NCBI GenBank assembly: GCA_002338895.1
Contig: DDJH01000215.1
Coordinates: forward strand, 4,056 to 10,823
Source of the DNA: Lentisphaeria bacterium UBA1829
GTDB taxonomy: Bacteria > Verrucomicrobiota > Lentisphaeria > Victivallales > UBA1829
DNA: 6,768 nt
Direction: 5' to 3'
Shown here: piece by piece, positions 1 to 4,975 of the stretch
Layout: each line of letters begins with the position of its first letter
How positions within the stretch are numbered: the first letter of the stretch is position 1
Made by a program: the position numbers and the translations under genes
The notes under the pieces: model-generated
What the model was told of the DNA's origin: nothing
Databases searched by the model: none
The model's input: only the letters and a program-made list of their open reading frames with translations

Positions 1-66
1 TGGCGGGAATCGATCGACACCGCCCGGCTGGGAGCGTATCTCTTCTTCGAACTTTCCGTGGAATGA
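1..66 (+). CDS. C-terminal end of an unidentified protein (5' truncated by window edge)
   Basis: Frame 1 is open from the first base and ends at TGA 64-66, giving the 21-residue tail WRESIDTARLGAYLFFELSVE. Its composition is that of a normal protein end (amphipathic, acidic finish), unlike the Arg/Pro/Ser-rich readings of the other frames. It is too short to assign a family. The palindromes and hydrolase gene that follow would suit a local sugar-responsive regulator or another carbohydrate-active enzyme, but this is only a guess from context. No intrinsic terminator follows it, so it may be co-transcribed with the hydrolase. Confidence 0.6.
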   Translation, partial: WRESIDTARLGAYLFFELSVE

Positions 67-113
67 TCCGACGAAGCCCGGAGGGAACTATCACAGCGGA
101 AACAGAAAGAATA

Positions 114-123
114 GCACGCGTGC
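114..123. promoter_or_regulatory. 10-bp perfect palindrome, possible operator half of the hydrolase leader
   Basis: GCACGCGTGC is its own reverse complement. It lies about 160 bp upstream of the hydrolase gene, and its centre is about 35 bp from the centre of a second palindrome. Two-fold symmetric sites in front of carbohydrate genes are often bound by LacI- or GntR-type dimers. Nothing in the window identifies the regulator. A 10-bp palindrome in GC-rich DNA can arise by chance, so support is weak. Confidence 0.25.
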
Positions 124-145
124 GAAATCAGACGGAGGGAAGAAA

Positions 146-162
146 GGATTTCCCGGAAATCC
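146..162. promoter_or_regulatory. 17-bp perfect palindrome (8-1-8), candidate operator
   Basis: GGATTTCC (146-153) and GGAAATCC (155-162) are perfect inverted repeats around a single central C. No T-tract follows, so it is not an intrinsic terminator. The one-base centre makes an RNA hairpin of full length impossible, so a DNA-bound dimeric regulator is the better reading. It sits in the gene-free leader 120 bp upstream of the glycoside hydrolase. The regulator is not visible in the window. Confidence 0.4.
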
Positions 163-221
163 TCACCCCGCCCCCAGCCTTTCGCCGCAGGATTACGGAA
201 AGAACAAACAACAGCGCATGA

Positions 222-250
222 CCGGAGGAAAAAACTCACCTTTCCTCCGG
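222..250 (+). promoter_or_regulatory. 10-bp perfect stem-loop in the hydrolase leader
   Basis: CCGGAGGAAA (222-231) pairs perfectly with TTTCCTCCGG (241-250) around a 9-base loop. The left arm contains a Shine-Dalgarno-like GGAGG, but no plausible start lies at the right distance. The hairpin ends 31 bases before the ATG at 282. The sequence after it is A-rich, not U-rich, which argues against a terminator. It could stabilise the mRNA, block initiation, or act with the leader palindromes. Sequence supports the structure only, not a function. Confidence 0.4.
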
Positions 251-281
251 ATGACAAAACCAGAGAGAAAAAACGAGAAGG

Positions 282-2129
282 ATGAAATCGGATCGTATGG
301 AACCATGGATGATTTACCGGCTTCCTTATGGGAAGTTTCTGAAACAGGATACGGAAGCATTGAAAACGATGAGGGAGGCCGGAATCAATCTGGTCTCCAT
401 TTCTCCGATGAATACGACGAACGCCTTCGGAGAGCCGTACTGTATTTATCCGCCGATCTGGCAGTACGATGAAAGCTATGACTTTTCCTCTCTGGATCAG
501 CATATTGCCGACGTTCTGGAGTTTCATCCGGACGCCCGTTTTTTCTGTGCAGTCGACCTGAACTCACCGCTCTGGCTTGCACGCCGCTTCTCCCTGGACT
601 CCTTCTACTCTCTGTCGGCCAGTTCCCTTCACTCGGAATGGCGGGATCTCACCACGAAATATCTGACCGCATTTCTGAACTATACAGAAACTCACTATCG
701 CGACCGGATGGCCGGCTACATTCTCGCCTGCGGACGGACCATGGAGTGGATCGACCACTCCTACTTCTGCGCCGAAGAGCTCAAAAGCGGATACTATCCG
801 ACCTGGTGCAGCGAAAAAGGACTCCCCGTTCTCCCCATCCCGAATTCCCGGGAACAGAGAACCGCCCTCCACGGTTTTGTCCGCGACCCGGAGAAAGAGG
901 CCCATGTGATCCAGTGGATCCGCTATGCCAACGACCTCCAGGCGGAGTTGGCAATACATTTCATCTCCACCGCCAGAGCTGCAATCCGGAAGGAGGCTCA
1001 GCTCGGCATCTTCTACGGCGCAATCTTCCACCTCATGGCGCAGGGACAGCACGAGTGTGAACGAGTCTTCGATACCGCTCCGCCGGATTTCGTCATCGGC
1101 GCCTCCTGCAACTCCACGCGCGACATCGGCGCCGCCGGCGGCTATATCGCCACGCTGCAGATGCTCAAACGCCGCAACATCGCCTATCTGCACGAATGCG
1201 ACCGCATCACCAGCACCACCAACCGCCAGCTGACCGATCATATCGCCATTCAGGGACAAATCTGGAACGCCTGGCAGACTCCGCAGGAAGATGTCGCCGG
1301 ACTTCGACGCGAATTCTCCCTGAGTCTGATCAACCGCTTCCACCTTTGGTGGTTCAACATCTGGGGCAACTCCTACGCATCGCCGGAGGTCCGGAAGGCG
1401 CTTGCTCAGATGAAGAGCCTCTGGGACCGTCATGCCGGCCGTTCAACAGGCTCCAATGCGGAAATTCTGCTGGTGCATGACCCCGAAAGCAACTACTCTC
1501 TGAATTATTACGATCATCCGAAACAGTACTTTCTGGCGCATCAGCTCCGCGACAACTTCTCCGCCGCCGCCCTCCCCTTCGATACCGCGGCATGGAACGA
1601 TCTTTCCGAAGTCGACCTTCAGCAGTACAAGATGATCCTCTTTCAGACGCACACGATCTCCAATGCGAAGCGGAACGAAATTCTGAAGAAGTTCGTCTAC
1701 CGTCCGCACCGTCTGATCGTCTGGCTTCACGCGCCGGGGATCCTCTCCGAGGGGAAGTACGATCCGGAAAATGTCCGAACCCTGACCGGCGTTCCGTTCG
1801 GATCGGACGATCATACCATCCGGATTTTCCCGACGCACCGATCCGTCTATTTCGCAACGCTGACCGATCTGACAAGTGAGGAACTGCGCCGTCTGGCCGC
1901 AGAAGCCGGCGTCCATCTTTATACGCCGCCCGGAAACGCCGTCTGGACTTCCGCCGAATTTCTGATGGTTCACCGGAAAGGTCCGGCAAGTGTCCCCGTC
2001 TCCCTTCCCCGGAAAGTGAAGAGAGTCACAGAGCTTTTCTCGGGAAGGGTCGTCGCGGAAGATGCCGACTCCTTCACGGAAGAGTTTTCCGATTCTGGAA
2101 CCTGTCTCTATTCTCTGGAACAGGAATAA
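282..2129 (+). CDS. Intracellular glycoside hydrolase, clan GH-A, GH42/GH164-like architecture
   Basis: This 615-residue protein probably cleaves a beta-linked sugar (galactoside, mannoside or similar). An N-terminal TIM barrel spans about residues 10-385, followed by a Rossmann/GATase-like domain at about 393-560 like the trimerisation domain of GH42 enzymes, and a short C-terminal domain. Candidate acid/base is Glu155 in GRTMEW and candidate nucleophile is Glu305 in LHECD. An aromatic motif, WWFNIWGNSY (356-365), lines the barrel end in related proteins. There is no signal peptide, so it should act in the cytoplasm on imported oligosaccharides or glycosides. Start choice is uncertain: ATG 282 directly abuts GAGAAGG, while in-frame ATG 297 lies 15 bases beyond it and ATG 309 is also possible. 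No transporter or sugar kinase is next to it. Domain assignment is from motif memory, the exact family and substrate are unknown. A strong terminator follows. Confidence 0.75.
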   Translation: MKSDRMEPWMIYRLPYGKFLKQDTEALKTMREAGINLVSISPMNTTNAFGEPYCIYPPIWQYDESYDFSSLDQHIADVLEFHPDARFFCAVDLNSPLWLARRFSLDSFYSLSASSLHSEWRDLTTKYLTAFLNYTETHYRDRMAGYILACGRTMEWIDHSYFCAEELKSGYYPTWCSEKGLPVLPIPNSREQRTALHGFVRDPEKEAHVIQWIRYANDLQAELAIHFISTARAAIRKEAQLGIFYGAIFHLMAQGQHECERVFDTAPPDFVIGASCNSTRDIGAAGGYIATLQMLKRRNIAYLHECDRITSTTNRQLTDHIAIQGQIWNAWQTPQEDVAGLRREFSLSLINRFHLWWFNIWGNSYASPEVRKALAQMKSLWDRHAGRSTGSNAEILLVHDPESNYSLNYYDHPKQYFLAHQLRDNFSAAALPFDTAAWNDLSEVDLQQYKMILFQTHTISNAKRNEILKKFVYRPHRLIVWLHAPGILSEGKYDPENVRTLTGVPFGSDDHTIRIFPTHRSVYFATLTDLTSEELRRLAAEAGVHLYTPPGNAVWTSAEFLMVHRKGPASVPVSLPRKVKRVTELFSGRVVAEDADSFTEEFSDSGTCLYSLEQE

Positions 2130-2144
2130 GCTCCCGTCTTTCCC

Positions 2145-2180
2145 CTCCGTTCCGCTCCATCCTCCTCTCCCGGAACGGAG
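2145..2180 (+). repeat. Perfect 10-bp inverted repeat downstream of the hydrolase gene
   Basis: CTCCGTTCCG (2145-2154) and CGGAACGGAG (2171-2180) form a perfect 10-bp stem with a 16-base pyrimidine-rich loop. It starts 16 bases after the hydrolase stop and ends 16 bases before the intrinsic terminator. It has no U-tract of its own. A plausible role is protection of the mRNA 3' end. A protein-binding site is the alternative. Confidence 0.5.
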
Positions 2181-2196
2181 ATCCCCTCTCCTTTCG

Positions 2197-2238
2197 CTCC
2201 GCCGATGGATTTTTTCCCTCGGCGGAGTTTTTCTTTTT
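2197..2238 (+). terminator. Rho-independent terminator of the hydrolase transcription unit
   Basis: CTCCGCCGA (2197-2205) pairs perfectly with TCGGCGGAG (2219-2227) around a 13-base T-rich loop, then runs into TTTTTCTTTTT (2228-2238). GC-rich stem plus U-tract is the standard intrinsic terminator layout. The opposite strand has no matching T-run, so it acts on plus-strand transcription only. It separates the hydrolase unit from the mraZ unit. Confidence 0.9.
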
Positions 2239-2274
2239 CCACAGAAAAAAATTCCCTGTTTTTTGAAAAAACGC

Positions 2275-2302
2275 TTGATTTTGGAAAAAATCGGAATATA
2301 TT
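2275..2302 (+). promoter_or_regulatory. Probable sigma-70-type promoter of the mraZ division module
   Basis: A -35-like TTGATT (2275-2280) and a -10-like TATATT (2297-2302) are separated by 16 bp, matching the consensus at 4 and 5 of 6 positions. It lies in an AT-rich stretch that includes an A/T-tract palindrome (2258-2272), which could serve as an upstream element. Transcription would start near 2309, giving a leader of about 28 bases before the mraZ ATG. The promoter is overlaid by the 10-bp GGA repeats. The call is from consensus matching only. Confidence 0.55.
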
Positions 2303-2330
2303 GGAACAAAATGGAATGAACCGGAGACAA
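2281..2330 (+). promoter_or_regulatory. Probable MraZ-binding box: five GGA cores on an exact 10-bp period
   Basis: GGA cores occur at 2283, 2293, 2303, 2313 and 2323, exactly one helical turn apart. The first four read GGAA and the fifth GGAG. Known MraZ boxes are short direct repeats (TGGGN in E. coli) spaced by five bases, i.e. a 10-bp period, bound by successive subunits of a ring-shaped MraZ oligomer. The array covers the spacer and -10 of the mraZ promoter and the leader, where bound MraZ would repress transcription. The fifth core doubles as the mraZ Shine-Dalgarno. The GGAA core differs from the proteobacterial one. Periodicity is seen directly and the binding role is inferred. Confidence 0.65.
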
Positions 2331-2336
2331 AAACCG

Positions 2337-2819
2337 ATGCTCTCTTTTTGCGGAATCGACAAATGTTCTGTGGATGCGAACGGGAGAATCAAGCTGAGTC
2401 CGCGGGTGATCGAGGATTTTTCGTCGCGAGGCGGGGATGTTGTTCTGCACTGTCTTCCGGAAGGCGCGATTGCGGTGTATCCGGAGAACGTCTATCTGGA
2501 GATGCGGAAGCGGGAGAACAATCCGGCGGAACGCGCGGGAGATTCGATTGTTTTCCGGCGGACACTCCGCCGGTTCGGTGCCTGGTCGCAGTCGGGCAAG
2601 ATCTCCGCGCAGGGACGGATCACGCTGCCCCAGATGTTCAAGGAGCATGCGGGAATTGAGAATGGAACCGACGCCGTGGTCGTCGGCATCGAAATCGGCG
2701 TGGAACTCTGGTCGCTGGAACGCTGGGAGGCGGAACAGCGGAAGATCATGGAACATTCCATGAAAAAAGATGAACTGGAAATGATGCGCGATCTGGAAAC
2801 AGACCGCAATGAACTGTAA
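2337..2819 (+). CDS. mraZ: MraZ, transcriptional regulator of the division and cell wall cluster
   Basis: MraZ is a ring-forming DNA-binding protein with two SpoVT/AbrB-like beta-barrel folds that usually represses its own cluster. This 160-residue copy has both repeats: SVDANGRIKLSPRV (11-24) and ISAQGRITLPQMF (89-101), each with the GR turn, plus the family's ELWSLERWE (123-131) in the second half. A charged helical tail (132-160) makes it slightly longer than the usual 140-150 residues. ATG 2337 is preferred because GGAGA lies 9 bases upstream and the family normally begins just before the first strand. In-frame ATG 2316 would add seven residues without a clear ribosome binding site, and an earlier ATG at 2205 lies in the loop of the terminator. 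Unusually, rsmH does not follow, and the next gene starts 33 bases on. Confidence 0.9.
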   Translation: MLSFCGIDKCSVDANGRIKLSPRVIEDFSSRGGDVVLHCLPEGAIAVYPENVYLEMRKRENNPAERAGDSIVFRRTLRRFGAWSQSGKISAQGRITLPQMFKEHAGIENGTDAVVVGIEIGVELWSLERWEAEQRKIMEHSMKKDELEMMRDLETDRNEL

Positions 2820-2852
2820 CACAAACACAACAGGGAAAGGAGATCGACATTC

Positions 2853-3122
2853 ATGAAACCGTTTCACATCCGTTACGTGTTCTGCATTCTCGCACTGTTT
2901 CTTTCCCTGATGCTTCTGGGATCGGCCAGGATCAACGGGGAACAGAAATCGCGCTCCCGGCGCAGCCTGAACATCAACACCTGCCGGGTGACCTGTCAGG
3001 AGATCAGCTCCTACATTCCGTCTGAAAACCGGAACGAATGGGAGGAACTCGTTGCGCAGGCTCCGGAACTGGCTCTGAGAAGCACGGCGCTCAAACTTCA
3101 TGAGCTTCCGCGCATCCGGTGA
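2853..3122 (+). CDS. Small single-pass membrane protein in the FtsL position
   Basis: This 89-residue protein has a short basic N-terminus, one hydrophobic segment (about 8-23) and a basic then mixed tail, the topology of FtsL. FtsL joins FtsB and FtsQ and activates the septal synthase FtsWI. Position supports it: downstream of mraZ and just before an FtsI-like gene. Against it, the extracytoplasmic part is short and lacks a long leucine-rich coiled coil. Only residues about 60-85 look helical, and there is a CRVTC pair (44-48) not typical of FtsL. AAAGGAG at 2836-2842 precedes the ATG by 10 bases, so translation should be efficient. Its stop overlaps the next start. FtsL-like is an inference from topology and place, not from sequence match. 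Confidence 0.5.
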   Translation: MKPFHIRYVFCILALFLSLMLLGSARINGEQKSRSRRSLNINTCRVTCQEISSYIPSENRNEWEELVAQAPELALRSTALKLHELPRIR

Positions 3123-3802
3123 TGAATTCTTCGGCATTCAAAAAGCGGAGCGGAATCATCCTGACCCTTCTTCTTCTGTGGGGCCTTCTGGCCGCGGTGC
3201 AGATGGTGTATTATTCGTACTGGAACCGGGAGAGACTTCTGGAGGAGAGCCGGTATCTGGCCTGGCGCGAAGGAGAGATTCCGGCCATGCGCGGAACGAT
3301 CTGCGACCGGAGCGGAATCAAACTGGCATGGACGGAACTGAGTCACGACCTGATTCTTTCAAAACGCGATCTGAAACCGGAACGGTGCACACAACTCTTT
3401 GCCGAGCTCGGGGAAAATTTTGAAAAACCGCTTCCCGCCGAGGAGGAAAAGGAACAGATTCTCCTGAAACGAAATCTTTCACCGGGAGAAATTCTGAAGC
3501 TGAAAACTCTTCTCCAGCGCTATCCGGAGCTGGAGATTGCGCCGCATCCGCGCCGTCTTTCCCTGGACTACCCGGAGATCCGGGAGCAGATTGGCCGGAC
3601 CGGGAACCGGGACGGACGGGAACAGGGCATTTCCGGTTGGGAAGCGCAGTATGAACAGGAACTTTCGGGGACACCGGGCGTTTTCCGCGTCATGCTGGAC
3701 CGGAAGGGGGCCTGGGTTCCCGGGACGATCGAGATTCTGCGGCAGCCGATTCCGGGAAAAGATGTCAGAGTTCCCGTGTCCCTCCGGGAGGTGCGGAAAT
3801 GA
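3119..3802 (+). CDS. FtsI/PBP2-like pedestal (dimerisation) domain protein lacking the transpeptidase domain
   Basis: Class B penicillin-binding proteins have a membrane anchor, a pedestal domain and a C-terminal transpeptidase. Here only the first two exist. Hydrophobic residues about 12-31 form the anchor, RGTICDRSGIKLA (58-70) is the classic first pedestal motif (RGxIxDRNGxxLA), and GISGWEAQYEQELSGTPG (170-187) followed by LDRKG matches the motif just before the catalytic domain. The protein ends at GKDVRVPVSLREVRK, where homologues read GKDLxLTID and continue for about 300 residues with SxxK, SxN and KTG. None of those is present, and the next frame is already ftsW. Full class B proteins are about 550-700 residues. 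GTG 3119 and ATG 3122 are both possible starts. Translation is likely coupled to the preceding gene. Probable role: pedestal activator of FtsW. Confidence 0.75.
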   Translation: MMNSSAFKKRSGIILTLLLLWGLLAAVQMVYYSYWNRERLLEESRYLAWREGEIPAMRGTICDRSGIKLAWTELSHDLILSKRDLKPERCTQLFAELGENFEKPLPAEEEKEQILLKRNLSPGEILKLKTLLQRYPELEIAPHPRRLSLDYPEIREQIGRTGNRDGREQGISGWEAQYEQELSGTPGVFRVMLDRKGAWVPGTIEILRQPIPGKDVRVPVSLREVRK

Positions 3803-4896
3803 AGAACCGGAACGAACAGACCTATCTCAGTGCGGCGCTCGGGCTGACGATTCTCGAACTCGGAGGATGTCTATCCATATACAGCGCACGGGCACTGGGC
3901 GAGAATCCGTTTTACTATTCATTTCGTCAGCTGCTGTGGCTGAGTTTCGGAATCGGGCTTTTTCTGGTTCTTTCGCGGATACCGTTTTCGTTCTACAAGC
4001 GCAGCGCACTCTGGCTCGGGGGAATTGCGGTGCTGGGGCTCCTTGCGGTTCTGTTTCTGGGGACGCCGATCAACGGAATGCACGGCTGGTTCTCATTCGG
4101 AGGAGTCCATCTTCAGATTTCGGAGTTTGCGAAGGCGCCGTTTCTGCTTCTGCTTTCGGGCTTTGCGGGAAAGACGCAGTGGCCGGAATGGAAGCGGGCG
4201 CTTCTGCTTGCGGGCAGCGGAGCCGTGTTCTGCGGACTGGTTCTTCTGGAGCCGGATTTCGGATCGGCAACGGTCTTTTTCCTGGGACTTGCCGCGATTC
4301 TCTGCACCGCGGGATATTTCCGGACCTTTTTTCTTCTTCTGGGAGCGCTTGCCGTTCCTTCGGCGCTCCTGTTCATTCTGCGGCACGAGTATGCGCTGAA
4401 ACGGATTGCGGGATACTGGGATCCCGACACGCATCTTTACGGAGCCGGCTGGCACATCAAGCAGTTTCAGTATACCCTGGCGCATGGAGGGGTGTTCGGT
4501 TCGGAATGGGGGGGTGCGCTGTGGTCGAATGCATATCTTCCGCTGTCGCACAGCGATTCGGTGTTTGCGTCGATTGTGGAGTCGGGCGGGGTTGCCTGCG
4601 GACTTCTGATGATCGCGGGATATCTTTTCATGGGCTGGATTTTCCGGCGGATGGCGCTCCGGACCGAGGATGCGGAAGGGAGAATTTACATTTTCGGAAC
4701 CGGCGTACTGTTCACCGCGCAGGCGCTGCTGCACATCGGAGTGAACACGGCGCTTCTGCCGCCAACCGGACTGACGCTTCCGATCTTCAGCTACGGCGGC
4801 AGTTCGCTGTTTGCCACGATGATCGCCTTCGGCATCGCCTGCAGCGCGGCGCGCTCCGGCAGACTCTTTTGCGAAAAAGAAGGAAAAACGATTTGA
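3799..4896 (+). CDS. ftsW: FtsW, SEDS-family peptidoglycan glycan polymerase
   Basis: SEDS proteins polymerise lipid II into glycan strands at the membrane. This 365-residue multi-pass protein (about ten hydrophobic segments) shows the family signatures: NGMHGWFSFGGVHLQISEF (92-110), EPDFGSA (151-157), the extracytoplasmic loop ending LPLSHSDSVFA (247-257), and LPIFSYGGSS (327-336). Asp253 aligns with the catalytic Asp of RodA/FtsW, so the enzyme should be active. Variations are HGW for the usual xRW and QISE for QPSE. FtsW rather than RodA is chosen because it follows mraZ and an FtsI-like gene. The ATG lies 7 bases after a strong GGGAGG (3786-3791) and overlaps the previous stop as ATGA, so the pair should be made together. 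Confidence 0.88.
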   Translation: MKNRNEQTYLSAALGLTILELGGCLSIYSARALGENPFYYSFRQLLWLSFGIGLFLVLSRIPFSFYKRSALWLGGIAVLGLLAVLFLGTPINGMHGWFSFGGVHLQISEFAKAPFLLLLSGFAGKTQWPEWKRALLLAGSGAVFCGLVLLEPDFGSATVFFLGLAAILCTAGYFRTFFLLLGALAVPSALLFILRHEYALKRIAGYWDPDTHLYGAGWHIKQFQYTLAHGGVFGSEWGGALWSNAYLPLSHSDSVFASIVESGGVACGLLMIAGYLFMGWIFRRMALRTEDAEGRIYIFGTGVLFTAQALLHIGVNTALLPPTGLTLPIFSYGGSSLFATMIAFGIACSAARSGRLFCEKEGKTI

Positions 4897-4920
4897 GTTT
4901 TTCCGAATACGGTTTATAGT
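4893..4920 (+). promoter_or_regulatory. Probable promoter of the aminolipid acyltransferase unit
   Basis: TTGAGT (4893-4898) and TATAGT (4915-4920) are spaced by 16 bp, the same layout as the mraZ promoter. The -35 overlaps the ftsW stop codon and the -10 lies in the AT-rich gap before the next gene. A start near 4927 would give a leader of about 50 bases. No intrinsic terminator separates ftsW from this unit, so read-through from the division module is also possible. Confidence 0.45.
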
Positions 4921-4960
4921 AATTTCTGATTGAAACAAGTTATTTTTTGAAGATTCCGCC

Positions 4961-4970
4961 AAGGGGAGGT
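4961..4970 (+). promoter_or_regulatory. Strong Shine-Dalgarno sequence of the OlsB-like gene
   Basis: AAGGGGAGGT contains the GGAGG core 6 bases before ATG 4976. It is one of the best ribosome binding sites in the window and fixes the start codon. The partner gene downstream has none and relies on coupling. Confidence 0.8.
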
Positions 4971-4975
4971 GCTAA

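Noticed and set aside
2..472. Long plus-strand open frame through the leader (ATG at 218) as a small gene upstream of the hydrolase
   Set aside because: The translation is Lys/Asn/Gly/Ser-rich with no motif, its ATG precedes the leader hairpin without a ribosome binding site, and it overlaps the hydrolase by about 190 bases in another frame.
564..1433. Open frame of 289 codons on the minus strand inside the hydrolase gene
   Set aside because: It is antisense to well-conserved barrel motifs, has low-complexity Gly/Val/Ala runs and no ribosome binding site or family features.
2258..2272. GTTTTTTGAAAAAAC palindrome as a specific operator
   Set aside because: It is a simple A/T-tract palindrome in AT-rich promoter DNA. 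An upstream-element or bent-DNA role is more economical than a dedicated binding site.
2205..2315. N-terminal extension of mraZ from ATG 2205
   Set aside because: The codon lies in the loop of the terminator and upstream of the promoter. The extension is Phe/Lys-rich AT-tract translation, and MraZ proteins start at the first AbrB strand.
1443..3137. Open frame of 564 codons on the minus strand spanning the hydrolase end, terminator, mraZ and the FtsL-like gene
   Set aside because: It crosses an intrinsic terminator, a promoter and three convincing plus-strand genes. The translation is Arg/Phe/His-rich without recognisable motifs, as expected for an antisense shadow in GC-rich coding DNA.
4882..4904. 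8-bp inverted repeat GGAAAAAC / GTTTTTCC around the ftsW stop as a terminator
   Set aside because: The stem is AU-rich with only a few G-C pairs, and no U-tract follows the right arm. It overlaps a better promoter reading.
3537..4919. Open frame of 460 codons on the plus strand overlapping the pedestal gene and ftsW
   Set aside because: It is Arg/Ser/Gly/Cys-rich and motif-free, while the alternative frames carry clear pedestal and SEDS signatures. I checked it as a possible displaced transpeptidase domain and found no SxxK, SxN or KTG context.
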